Assembly (NCBI GenBank): GCA_030747075.1
Contig: JASLLL010000033.1
Coordinates: 1 to 26,932 of the forward strand
Direction: 5' to 3'
Source: Gemmatimonadota bacterium
GTDB lineage: Bacteria; ARS69
DNA length: 26,932 nucleotides
This document shows positions 17,061 through 25,286 of this stretch, in pieces. Position 1 is the first letter of the stretch. Every line of letters begins with the position of its first letter. A model generated the notes under the pieces. That model was not told where the DNA came from, ran no database searches, and was given only the letters and a program-made list of their open reading frames with translations. The position numbers were made by a program, and so were the translations under genes.

Positions 17061-17798
17061 ATGCTCAGGATCACCCAGGCCGGAAAGCAGTTTCCCGGAG
17101 GGCGGTGGGGACTCCGCGGAGTGAGCTTTGCGATGAAGCCGGGTGAGTTCGTGTTTCTCACCGGTCCCAGCGGTGCGGGCAAGACCACACTTCTCCGCCT
17201 TCTTTCGATGGAAGAGCCGCCGACGGTCGGCGAAGCCCGTATCGGCGAGTTCTCCACCCGGACCATCCGGCGTCGAGAAGTCCCACGACTCCGGCGGAAG
17301 ATAGGGCTGGTCTTCCAGGACTTCCGGCTTCTGCCGGACCGGTCCGCTTTCGAGAACATTGCGCTGGTGCTGCGCGTCATCGGTTCGCCGCGCGCGCAGA
17401 TTCACCGGCGGGTCATGCGATCGCTCGCGGCAGTCGGACTCTCCGGAAGGGGCGACGCGCTGCCTGGTGAACTCTCCGCCGGAGAGCGACAGCGCGTGGG
17501 GATTGCGCGAGCGATCGTGAACGATCCGCTGGTTGTGCTGGCGGATGAGCCCACCGGCAATGTGGATCGCGACACGACGCGGGAGATCTTCGCGCTGCTT
17601 CAGAAAGTGTCCGATGCCGGAACCAGCGTTCTTGTGGCGACTCACGACGCAGCCATGGTCGCGGCCATCGACGCACGGACTCTTGCGCTTGATTCGGGGC
17701 GGCTCGTTTCGGATACGCCCCCCGGTTCCGCCGTCGCCGCCATCGCCCGCCCGGTGGCGACTCCCGGCCCCGGACACTCCCCCAGGTCGTTCGCATGA
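17061..17798 (+). CDS. ftsE: cell-division ATP-binding protein FtsE
   Basis: 245 residues; ATG at 17061 is preceded by GGAGGGAGGGG. An in-frame ATG at 17007 lies inside pdxA and is less likely. ABC ATPase motifs: Walker A GPSGAGKT (35-42), Q-loop Q86, signature LSAGERQR (138-145), Walker B VVLADEP (158-164), and switch His196. The family signature is normally LSGGEQQR; here the second position is Ala, a tolerated but uncommon variant. A short proline-rich C-terminal tail follows. FtsE pairs with FtsX, whose gene overlaps by four bases. Together they drive EnvC-type activation of cell-wall amidases at the division site. The 26-base gap before it is the only real spacing between 4071 and 19872. 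Confidence 0.93.
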   Translation: MLRITQAGKQFPGGRWGLRGVSFAMKPGEFVFLTGPSGAGKTTLLRLLSMEEPPTVGEARIGEFSTRTIRRREVPRLRRKIGLVFQDFRLLPDRSAFENIALVLRVIGSPRAQIHRRVMRSLAAVGLSGRGDALPGELSAGERQRVGIARAIVNDPLVVLADEPTGNVDRDTTREIFALLQKVSDAGTSVLVATHDAAMVAAIDARTLALDSGRLVSDTPPGSAVAAIARPVATPGPGHSPRSFA

Positions 17799-18664
17799 GC
17801 CGGGCGTTGGGGTTCACGATTCGCGAAGGACTGTTGAACCTGCGGCGCGCTCCGCTCCTCGCGCTGTCCTCGGTATCGGTGATGACGCTTTCCCTGTTCG
17901 TCCTGGGGATCTTCCTTCTGCTGACCGTCAACCTGCGCGCCGTGATTCTGGCAGCCCAGCGGGAGGTGGAGATCGTCGTCTTCGTCGAAGAGGGCGCGCC
18001 GCAGGAGGAACTTCTCGCGGTGGACGCCGCGCTGCGTGCGCACCCCGCGGTTTCCGGCCTCGTGTTTCTCGCCCGCGAAGAGGCGCTCGTGCGGTTCCGG
18101 GGAGAACTGGGCGAGCGGGAGTACCTGCTCGACGCGCTGGAGTCCAACCCGCTGCCGGACACATTTGAGGTCGCACTGTTCGATGACTGGAAGTCCACGG
18201 CTCGCCTGCGAAGCGTCGCCGAGGACATTGGCGGACTGGCGGGCGTCGCGGAAGTGAAGTACGGGCGCGAATGGGTGGGGCGTCTCAACCGGATCATCGT
18301 TGCGCTGGTGCTGGTGGATCTGTTTCTCGGAATCGTGGTGGCGCTGTCTTCGCTGGTTGTGGTGGCGAACACGATTCGCCTGACGCTGATCGCTCGGCGC
18401 GAAATGATCGAGATCATGAAGCTCGTCGGCGCGACGGCAGGTGTCATTCGTCGGCCGTTTGTGGTGGAGGGCGTGGTTCAGGGGGCGGTCGCGGCGGCTC
18501 TGGCCATGGCGCTCCTTCTGGGGCTCGCCGCCTTCCTCGATGGCCGCGCGGGCGGCGTGGTGTTTCCGCCCACGGAAGCGATCGTGGGGTTCCTGCTGTT
18601 CGGCGCGTTCCTGGGCGGCCTTGGCGGGGTGATCTCGCTTCAGGGGCTTCTGCGGCGATGGTAA
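17795..18664 (+). CDS. ftsX: cell-division membrane protein FtsX
   Basis: 289 residues, ATG overlapping the ftsE stop. Topology fits FtsX: one membrane helix near 24-45 (LSSVSVMTLSLFVLGIFLLL), an extracytoplasmic domain of about 115 residues, then three helices near 168-192, 220-245 and 262-285. The conserved cytoplasmic stretch ANTIRLTLIARREMIEIMKLVGAT lies after the second helix; key residues are the IRL and the MKLVGA. FtsX carries the ATPase signal across the membrane to a periplasmic coiled-coil hydrolase activator, here the next gene. It overlaps that gene by seven bases. Confidence 0.92.
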   Translation: MSRALGFTIREGLLNLRRAPLLALSSVSVMTLSLFVLGIFLLLTVNLRAVILAAQREVEIVVFVEEGAPQEELLAVDAALRAHPAVSGLVFLAREEALVRFRGELGEREYLLDALESNPLPDTFEVALFDDWKSTARLRSVAEDIGGLAGVAEVKYGREWVGRLNRIIVALVLVDLFLGIVVALSSLVVVANTIRLTLIARREMIEIMKLVGATAGVIRRPFVVEGVVQGAVAAALAMALLLGLAAFLDGRAGGVVFPPTEAIVGFLLFGAFLGGLGGVISLQGLLRRW

Positions 18665-19872
18665 CCGCCCGGCTTCCCGGTCCGGCGGTCGTCTTCCTGA
18701 CGGCGATGCTTGTGGCGCTCCCTCCCGTTTCCCGGGGTGCCGCGGATGAAACGCAGGTGCGCGAGGAGATTCAGCGCGAGGAGACGGAGCTTCAGCGGAT
18801 TGAATCCGACCTCGACCGCACGCGGGATCGAACGCGTGCTCTTTCGGACAAGGAGACGCGGGTTCTTACGGAACTGAACCGGATCGACTCGGATCTTACA
18901 CGAGGAGAGGCGGCCGTATCCAGAATGCGTGCCCGCGAGGAGAGTCTGGCGAAGGAGGCGGCGCGGGCCGGGGAACTGCTGGTGCAGGAAGAGGCGCGGC
19001 TGGACGAGAGGCGCGAGATTCTTCGGCGCAGGCTCCGGAACATCTACATGTACGGAGAGCGAGCCGGGCTTCAGGTGCTCTTGAGCGCGACTTCCGCCGT
19101 GGACCTCGTGCGGCGCTTCGACTGGCTGCTTCTGGTGGCGGCGCAGGATCGCCGACTGGAGCGGGATGTGCGCGTCGCCGTGGAGGCGGTGGCCGACGCG
19201 AGCACCGAACTGGAATCGCGGCACGCGGAGTCGGAGGCGGTCCGCCGGGATGCCGAACAGGAGCAGGCCGGGCTGCGTCGCAGTCAGGGTGACCGCCGGA
19301 AGCTGCTCGAATCGGTCCGTGGAGAGCGGGAAGGCCACGAGCGCATTGCCCGGGAACTGGAGTCGGCGCGCGCCAGCGTGCAGGAACTTCTGGCGGAGCT
19401 GGAGGAACAGGCGCGTCGCGCGCGTCGTGCAGGAGAACTCCCGGCGGGCGGAACCGGGTTCGCCGGGGCGAAGGGCGGGCTTCCGTGGCCGGTGGAAGGG
19501 CGTCTGTCGAGGAGGTTCGGCGTGAAGCGGGACCCCCGGTTCGGCACCTCGACCTTCAGCGGCGGACTGGACATCCAGGCGCCTGCGGGAACGGAGGTCA
19601 TCGCGGTTCACCGGGGTCGCGTGGACTATGTGGACTGGCTCCCCGGGTACGGCCAGTGCATCATCCTGAATCACGGGAACGGTTACTACACGCTGTACGC
19701 CCACACGGAGCGTGTGTTTGTGGCGGCGGGAGATGGGGTCTTTGCCGGGGAGCGCGTCGCGACCGTGGGGGATACGGGATCGCTGACGGGAGACGCGCTG
19801 CACTTTGAGATCCGCAAGGACGCCGAACCCGTGGACCCGTTGCCGTGGCTCGGCCCGGCGCGCCTCCGGTAG
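18658..19872 (+). CDS. envC: EnvC-like murein hydrolase activator (degenerate LytM/M23 domain)
   Basis: 404 residues from the ATG at 18658, overlapping ftsX. A signal peptide ends near residue 28 (PPVSRGAA). Two long coiled-coil stretches follow (about 30-105 and 165-270), as in EnvC and other FtsX partners. Residues 285-403 are a LytM fold with the EnvC-like sequence VDWLPGYGQCIILNHGNG. The active-site pattern is broken: the first zinc-binding His of HxxxD is Ser301 (Asp305 kept), and the first His of HxH is Ala380 (His382 kept); His349 remains. Loss of a zinc ligand and a catalytic His predicts an activator rather than an enzyme, as in E. coli EnvC. It is placed directly behind ftsEX, as expected of its partner. 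Confidence 0.88.
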   Translation: MVTARLPGPAVVFLTAMLVALPPVSRGAADETQVREEIQREETELQRIESDLDRTRDRTRALSDKETRVLTELNRIDSDLTRGEAAVSRMRAREESLAKEAARAGELLVQEEARLDERREILRRRLRNIYMYGERAGLQVLLSATSAVDLVRRFDWLLLVAAQDRRLERDVRVAVEAVADASTELESRHAESEAVRRDAEQEQAGLRRSQGDRRKLLESVRGEREGHERIARELESARASVQELLAELEEQARRARRAGELPAGGTGFAGAKGGLPWPVEGRLSRRFGVKRDPRFGTSTFSGGLDIQAPAGTEVIAVHRGRVDYVDWLPGYGQCIILNHGNGYYTLYAHTERVFVAAGDGVFAGERVATVGDTGSLTGDALHFEIRKDAEPVDPLPWLGPARLR

Positions 19873-19901
19873 CGTTGCTTGACCGGGCGGTCCCTCCCGT
19901 T

Positions 19902-19935
19902 GGACACTCCCGAACCCCACAGCCCGGGAGAGTCC
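19902..19935 (+). promoter_or_regulatory. leader hairpin that covers the metG ribosome-binding site
   Basis: GGAC-A-CTCCCG (19902-19912) pairs with CGGGAG-A-GTCC (19925-19935): ten base pairs with one A-A mismatch and a 12-base loop. The right arm contains GGGAG, the Shine-Dalgarno site for the GTG at 19938. It could mask the metG start, and could also serve as a terminator-like structure for the ftsEX-envC run, although no T-tract follows. Confidence 0.45.
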
Positions 19936-19937
19936 GC

Positions 19938-21482
19938 GTGAAGCGCAAGTTCTACCTCACGACCGCCATTGACTATGTGAACTCAAAACCGCATCTGGGC
20001 ACGGCCTACGAGAAGATCGCCGCCGACTGCCTCGTTCGTGCACGCCGACTTGCGGGCGATGAGGTTCTCTTCGTCATGGGCAACGACGAGCACTCCATCA
20101 ATGTCGCGCGTCGGGCGGAGGAAGAGGGCTTGGCCCCGCTTGCGTATTGCGATCGCATGGGAGACGAGTTCCGCGCCGCATGGAAACGCCTGAACATCTC
20201 CTTCGACGATTTTATCCGGACGACCGAACCCCGGCACCGGTCCGCTGTCGAGGAGATCATCCGCCGCGTTCGTGATCGCGATCACATCACGACCTCCCGG
20301 TACAAGGGCTGGTACTGCGAAGGGTGCGAGGCGTTCTTCACCGGGAAGGATCTGGAGGATGGCGTCTGCCCGACCCACCGGAAGAAAGCTCGCTGGGTGG
20401 AGGAGGAAAACTACTTCTTCCGGCTCTCGCACTTCCGGGACCGGCTGCTGGAGCACATTCGGGAGCATCCGGAGTTCATTCTTCCCGCGACGCGCCGCAA
20501 CGAGGTGGTCTCATTTCTGGAGGCGGGGCTGGACGACATCTCGATCTCGCGCGCAGGAGAGTCGTGGGGCATTCCCTTCCCGGACGACCCCGGACACACG
20601 GTCTATGTCTGGTTCGATGCACTGACGAACTACCTGTCGGCCGTCGGGTTCGGATCGGATGAGGAGCGCTGCGAAAAGTGGTGGCCCGCGGATGTCCACC
20701 TGATCGGAAAGGACATCACGCGGTTTCACTGCATCATCTGGCCCGCCATGCTGATGGCCGCAGAGGTGCCGCTCCCGCGCACGGTCTATGCGCACGGCTT
20801 CATCACCCACTCCGGCGAGAAGATGTCGAAGTCGCTCGGGAACATCGTGAACCCGCTGGATGTCGTGGACATCACCGGTGCGGATCCGCTGCGCTACTTC
20901 CTTCTGCGGGAGATTACTTTCGGAAAGGACGGGGACTTCGACTGGGAGCGTTTTGTTTCTCGGTACAATGCGGACCTTGCCAACGATCTCGGCAACCTCG
21001 TGAAGCGCACGGTGGACATGACGGCGAAGTTCCTCAACGGGAAGATCCCCCGGGGCGCCGGCGGAGGGACTTCGCTGGCTGAAGTCGCAACCGGGGCGAC
21101 GGCGAAGGCACTGGCGTGCTACGAGTCGTTCGACCTTTCGGGAGCGCTGAGCGCGGCATGGGAACTGGTGCGGGAGTCGAACCGGACGGTGCAGGAACTT
21201 CGGCCGTGGGAAATCGCGAAAGACCCCGCGCGCGGCGATGAACTGAACGCGGTGCTGTCGGACCTTCTGGAGGCGGTGCGGGTGGTGTCTGTACTGGCGA
21301 GTCCGGCGATGCCGGAGCGGACGGGATTGATCCGGGAGCGCCTGGGGCTTGCCGGCGACGCCGCGCCCGGCCTTGTGGACACAGACTGGCGTGCGGGATC
21401 CGGATGGAGCGTGAACCCGGGCGACCCGGTCTTCCCGCGCATCAAGAAGGACGAATCCCCCGCGCCGCCGGCTTCCCCATGA
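19938..21482 (+). CDS. metG: methionyl-tRNA synthetase
   Basis: 514 residues from the GTG at 19938, seven bases after GGGAG. The class I motifs are PHLGTAYEK (HIGH-type, His19-Thr22) and KMSKS (295-299). A single zinc-knuckle-like insertion has C127-E-G-C130 and C144-P-T-H147, the arrangement seen in Thermus-type enzymes, rather than the double knuckle of E. coli. The anticodon-binding helical domain follows. The C-terminal EMAP/Trbp111 tRNA-binding domain of longer forms is absent, and that is a normal variant. It charges tRNA-Met. It overlaps tatD by four bases (ATGA). The hairpin at 19902-19935 may tune its translation. Confidence 0.95.
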   Translation: MKRKFYLTTAIDYVNSKPHLGTAYEKIAADCLVRARRLAGDEVLFVMGNDEHSINVARRAEEEGLAPLAYCDRMGDEFRAAWKRLNISFDDFIRTTEPRHRSAVEEIIRRVRDRDHITTSRYKGWYCEGCEAFFTGKDLEDGVCPTHRKKARWVEEENYFFRLSHFRDRLLEHIREHPEFILPATRRNEVVSFLEAGLDDISISRAGESWGIPFPDDPGHTVYVWFDALTNYLSAVGFGSDEERCEKWWPADVHLIGKDITRFHCIIWPAMLMAAEVPLPRTVYAHGFITHSGEKMSKSLGNIVNPLDVVDITGADPLRYFLLREITFGKDGDFDWERFVSRYNADLANDLGNLVKRTVDMTAKFLNGKIPRGAGGGTSLAEVATGATAKALACYESFDLSGALSAAWELVRESNRTVQELRPWEIAKDPARGDELNAVLSDLLEAVRVVSVLASPAMPERTGLIRERLGLAGDAAPGLVDTDWRAGSGWSVNPGDPVFPRIKKDESPAPPASP

Positions 21483-22261
21483 TCGACTCGCACTGCCACC
21501 TGAACTTGCCCGACTTCGCGGAAGATCTGGAGGCGGTGCTTGCGCGTGCGCGGGACGCGGGCGTCCATGGCATGCTGGTGCCGGGGATCGGGCTGGAAGA
21601 GTCGCGCCGCGCGGTGTCTATCGCCCGGGAACACGCGGAGGTTCGCGCGGCGGTCGGCATTCACCCGCACGAGTCGCTGCAGTGGGGGGACGCCGCGCGG
21701 AGGGAACTGAGCGAACTGGCGCGTGAAGAGAAAGTGGTGGCGGTGGGGGAGATCGGGCTGGACTTCTTTCGCGACTGGTCTCCGCGCGCAGCGCAGCGCA
21801 CCGCCTTTCGCGAGCAACTGCTTCTGGCAAAGGAGCTGGATCTGCCCGTGGTGATCCATGATCGGGACGCGCACGACGAGGTTCTGGAGGCGCTGGAGAG
21901 CCCGGACCTGGCCGGGCTTCGCGGCGTGCTCCACTGCTTCTCGGGGAGCCCCGCTCTCGCGGAGCGTGCGGTGGCTCTCGGGTTCCACATTTCGTTCACG
22001 GGATCGCTGACCTACGGCAAGGGCAAGGCGGATCGCGTGCTGCGTCGTGTCCCGGCGGAGCGTCTTCTGCTGGAGACGGATTCGCCGTACATGACGCCGG
22101 TGCCGCACCGGGGGAAGCGGAACGAACCCTCGTTCGTGCCGTTCGTGGCGGACACGCTGGCGGAGAAGCTGGCGATTCCCCGGGCTGAGGTCTGCCGCCT
22201 GACGGACGCGGCAGCGGCGCGGCTCTTCGGGTTTCCAGCGGATGCGGCCCATGACGCGTGA
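21479..22261 (+). CDS. tatD: TatD family metal-dependent DNase
   Basis: 260 residues, ATG overlapping the metG stop. TIM-barrel hydrolase with metal ligands visible: His5 and His7 (DSHCHL), the Glu of VAVGEIGLDFF, the His of VIHDRDA, the His of LHCFSG, and the Asp of LLLETDSPY. The GIHPHE motif of the family is near residue 60. TatD proteins are 3'-5' DNases linked to DNA repair and quality control; a few act on D-aminoacyl-tRNA. The metG-tatD-rsmA order is the one found in many Gram-positive genomes. The gene is complete. Confidence 0.94.
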   Translation: MIDSHCHLNLPDFAEDLEAVLARARDAGVHGMLVPGIGLEESRRAVSIAREHAEVRAAVGIHPHESLQWGDAARRELSELAREEKVVAVGEIGLDFFRDWSPRAAQRTAFREQLLLAKELDLPVVIHDRDAHDEVLEALESPDLAGLRGVLHCFSGSPALAERAVALGFHISFTGSLTYGKGKADRVLRRVPAERLLLETDSPYMTPVPHRGKRNEPSFVPFVADTLAEKLAIPRAEVCRLTDAAAARLFGFPADAAHDA

Positions 22262-23081
22262 CGAAGAGGGCCCGGCGGCGATTCTGGAGCGTCACGGCCT
22301 TGTCCCCCGGAAGCGATGGGGGCAAAACTTTCTCCACGACCGCGCCGTGGCGCAGCGAATCGTGGACGCGGCGGGGATCTCACCCGGGGACCGCGTGCTG
22401 GAGATCGGGCCGGGGCTTGGAGCGCTCACCGGGCCGCTTCTGGATGCGGGAGCGGTTGTCACGGCGGTGGAGCTGGACCGGGGGATTGCGGCCTGCCTCA
22501 CGGATCGACTCGGCGGACACGAAGGCCTGGAGATCATCGTGGCGGATGTGCTTCGCGTGGACCCGGCCAGACTCCCGAACGATCCGGTTCGGCTGGTGGC
22601 CAATCTGCCCTACTCCATCACCGGCCCGATTCTGTCGATGATTCTCACCAGTCCGGATCGTTTCCATTCCGCCGTTCTGATGGTACAGAGAGAGGTCGCG
22701 CGACGACTGGTCGCCGGATCCGGAGGGCGGGAGATCGGCGCGCCCGCGGTGCTCCTGCGATTGCTGTATCGCGTGAAGAAGCAGTTCGATGTCGGAACAG
22801 GCGCGTTCTTCCCGGCGCCGGGGGTGGTCTCAACCGTTCTGTCGCTGGAGCGGATCGCGGGCAGTCGCCTGTCCCCGGCGGTGGCCGATGCCGTCAATCG
22901 CGCTTATCGTCAGCGGAGGAAGATGATCCGCAAGACGCTGAAGGACACGGTCGCCGCCGAAGGCGAGCTGGTGCGGCGGCTCCGAGGGCTGGGTCGCTCC
23001 GAAGAGGCGCGCCCCGAAGAGCTGGAACCGGAGGATTGGCCGGAACTCGTGGATTCCGGGCCGAAGGAGGAACGCGCGTGA
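22242..23081 (+). CDS. rsmA: 16S rRNA dimethyladenosine transferase RsmA (KsgA)
   Basis: 279 residues from the ATG at 22242; an in-frame ATG at 22251 is equally possible, and neither has a strong ribosome-binding site. Both overlap the end of tatD, which suggests coupled translation. Motifs: GQNFLHD (27-33), SAM-binding VLEIGPGLGALT (52-63), ELDRG, and the catalytic NLPYSIT (121-127). A C-terminal helical domain follows (RQRRKMIRKTLK). The enzyme dimethylates two adjacent adenines near the 3' end of 16S rRNA during 30S maturation. The last 25 residues are acidic and probably disordered. It overlaps the next gene by four bases (GTGA). Confidence 0.95.
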   Translation: MRPMTRDEEGPAAILERHGLVPRKRWGQNFLHDRAVAQRIVDAAGISPGDRVLEIGPGLGALTGPLLDAGAVVTAVELDRGIAACLTDRLGGHEGLEIIVADVLRVDPARLPNDPVRLVANLPYSITGPILSMILTSPDRFHSAVLMVQREVARRLVAGSGGREIGAPAVLLRLLYRVKKQFDVGTGAFFPAPGVVSTVLSLERIAGSRLSPAVADAVNRAYRQRRKMIRKTLKDTVAAEGELVRRLRGLGRSEEARPEELEPEDWPELVDSGPKEERA

Positions 23082-25279
23082 CTCGCGCCGGGTGGGTTCT
23101 GTTGGCGGTGGTGTGTGCGCTTCCGGCGTGCCCGGCCGCACCGGCCCACGCGGACTCCGCGGAGGGTTCGTCCGCGTCGGACACGACGAGCGCGGCTTCC
23201 GCAACGCCGGACTCCGCCGCGACCGCATCGAGGAAAATGGTCAGCGAGAGCGGTGCCGTCTCCGTGTTCGAGGAGTTGCAGCCCGGCGAAGGAATCGACG
23301 GATTCTGGTGGGAGTTCGACACCGAAGCGGAACTGGCGCGGCTCCTGAACGATGAACTAAAGGATGAGCGTCCGGATCCGCTCGTGGACGCCTTCGGATT
23401 TGAGCTGACGATCCCGGACACCATCCGCGCGCTCCGGGATTCGGTCACCGCGGTCGCGGACTCGATCCTTGCGGAGCGGATCCAGCTGGAGACACGGTTC
23501 ATCCCCAAGTACTCGTCCCGGTACCGGGAGCGAAAGGACGACTTCACGCTGGAGCACGAGTTCGATGTCAACTACCCGCTCTCCGATCATGCCACGGTCA
23601 GCACTCGCCTGAAGAGCCAGAACAGCTTCAACGAGTCCACCGGGAAACTTCGCGATGATCGGTCCATCTCGTCCACATTCAGTTTTGTCTTCTCGGATGA
23701 TCTGACCTCGTCGCTCAGCGTTCAGCGTTCCGACAACCGGCAGGAGAGAAACGCGGAACTGGAATCCGAAGGAAGCAACACCAGCGTCAACGGCCGCGGT
23801 CGCTTGTCGAGGGAGGTGCCGGTTCTCGGCAGCGTGGAAACTTCGGCGGGTTTGTCTGCGAGCGTGCGGGATTATGTCTCCCGGGGGACATCCGGATCGA
23901 ACAGCGGAGTGTCTCCCAGTTGGGGAGCAAAGGTCACGCGGACATTCGAAGGCGGGCAACTGGCCGCCAACTACACCGGAGACATTGAGCGCGCGCGTTC
24001 CGAGCAGACGCGTATCGGTGAGACGGAACCGGAGACCACCGACGACGCCAACAGCGGGCACACCATGAATCTGGCGTTGAACTACACCCTCCGGCCCGGC
24101 TGGGCGTTGCGCATCATCAGCGACAACTCAACCCGGGAGCTTCAGTACCTGAGTGCCGTGGACTCTCTCGCCGGGTTGCAGGAGACGCGCCGACAGAATC
24201 GGTCGGCGGTCCGGGGAGGTCTGGACGCGGAAGTGTTCGAGGGACTGACGGTCAAGTCCAAAGTGGAGATGACCCGGAACGAACAGACCTACTCGCTGCA
24301 GACGGGGCGGTATTCGGACATCGGTCGCCGGTCCGCCAATGTGGATATGGACTACGCGGGATGGGAGGGAGGCCGACTGCGCTTCGGCCTGGATCGATCC
24401 CGGGAGGATCGTGATTACAACAACACGCAGGCGGGGTCGATCGACAGGCAACAGGCTTCTGTTGATTACAACCAGGCGATCACGGCGAATGTGGATTTCG
24501 TCGGTGTGTTCTTCATGACGCTGGACCGCTACGCCTACGATGACTTCGACGGGAACCGGGGGGACCGGGATCTCAAGACGACGCGCGGGACATTCACGGT
24601 GCGGTACCGCCCCTTCTCGTCGCTCAATACGGACCTGCGTATAGAGGTTCGCCAGGCGGAGTCGATCAACATTCACCCGTCCAAGTCCCCGGACAACAAG
24701 ACGGACCATGTCTACCGGATCACGCCGTCGTACACATGGAAGCTGGGAGGCACGACGATTCGTGGTGAGTTCACCGCTGACGCGCGGTACGCGGTCTACG
24801 GCTTTCGGGAAGAGGACAACTTCCTGAACCGGACATTCTCGACGCGCCAGAAGGTACAGCACTCCTTTACGCCGCGTGTGTCGTCGGAGTTCACGGTGAC
24901 GGCGGATTTCCAGGACGAGGGGAGCTACTCCCGGACCGGACTGGACAACCGCCGACTCTTCTCACGCTCCCGGGAGATCCATCGATTCAGGACGCTGACG
25001 CAGGTGCGCTACACACCCGTCAAAGGAGTCCGACTGAACTTCCGGTATGCTCGCGACGGAGACGACCGCTACAGTCTGGGGCCGGGGAAAAGGACTCTGT
25101 CCACGCGGAGGCGCACGCAGGAACTTTCGCTCGGGCTCGACATGAGAAAGAGAATCACGAAGCATGTCTCGCTGGATCTCAAAGCGACCCGCACGCACAA
25201 GAGCGGGTTGACGATCTCCAATGTGGAGCGCGATTTCTTCAACATCACCGCGTCGGTGGACTACAAGCCGGGAGAGTGA
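23078..25279 (+). CDS. exported beta-strand-rich protein, probable outer-membrane barrel, unrecognised family
   Basis: 733 residues from a GTG at 23078 that overlaps the rsmA stop and follows AAGGAGGAAC. The signal region ends either at AHA-D (residue 26) or, if LPAC is a lipobox, at Cys18. A Ser/Ala/Thr-rich linker follows (27-52), then a mixed segment with Trp78-Trp79 and a helix near 115-138. From about 155 to the end the sequence is a long series of amphipathic strands alternating polar and hydrophobic residues, rich in Arg, Asp, Ser and Thr and almost without Cys, for example ANVDMDYAGW, GTFTVRYRPF, TLTQVRYTP and VRLNFRYARD. That is the pattern of an outer-membrane beta-barrel with perhaps 30 or more strands. 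The last strand lacks the usual terminal Phe. I cannot assign a family. Parts recall the repeated strands of large FCB barrel proteins such as SprA, but this is an impression only. Confidence 0.7.
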   Translation: MTRAGWVLLAVVCALPACPAAPAHADSAEGSSASDTTSAASATPDSAATASRKMVSESGAVSVFEELQPGEGIDGFWWEFDTEAELARLLNDELKDERPDPLVDAFGFELTIPDTIRALRDSVTAVADSILAERIQLETRFIPKYSSRYRERKDDFTLEHEFDVNYPLSDHATVSTRLKSQNSFNESTGKLRDDRSISSTFSFVFSDDLTSSLSVQRSDNRQERNAELESEGSNTSVNGRGRLSREVPVLGSVETSAGLSASVRDYVSRGTSGSNSGVSPSWGAKVTRTFEGGQLAANYTGDIERARSEQTRIGETEPETTDDANSGHTMNLALNYTLRPGWALRIISDNSTRELQYLSAVDSLAGLQETRRQNRSAVRGGLDAEVFEGLTVKSKVEMTRNEQTYSLQTGRYSDIGRRSANVDMDYAGWEGGRLRFGLDRSREDRDYNNTQAGSIDRQQASVDYNQAITANVDFVGVFFMTLDRYAYDDFDGNRGDRDLKTTRGTFTVRYRPFSSLNTDLRIEVRQAESINIHPSKSPDNKTDHVYRITPSYTWKLGGTTIRGEFTADARYAVYGFREEDNFLNRTFSTRQKVQHSFTPRVSSEFTVTADFQDEGSYSRTGLDNRRLFSRSREIHRFRTLTQVRYTPVKGVRLNFRYARDGDDRYSLGPGKRTLSTRRRTQELSLGLDMRKRITKHVSLDLKATRTHKSGLTISNVERDFFNITASVDYKPGE

Positions 25280-25286
25280 GGACACC

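Noticed and set aside
19879-19907. A metG promoter built on TTGACC at 19879
   Set aside because: No acceptable -10 hexamer lies 16-18 bases downstream; the best (GACACT) is poor and falls within the hairpin arm.
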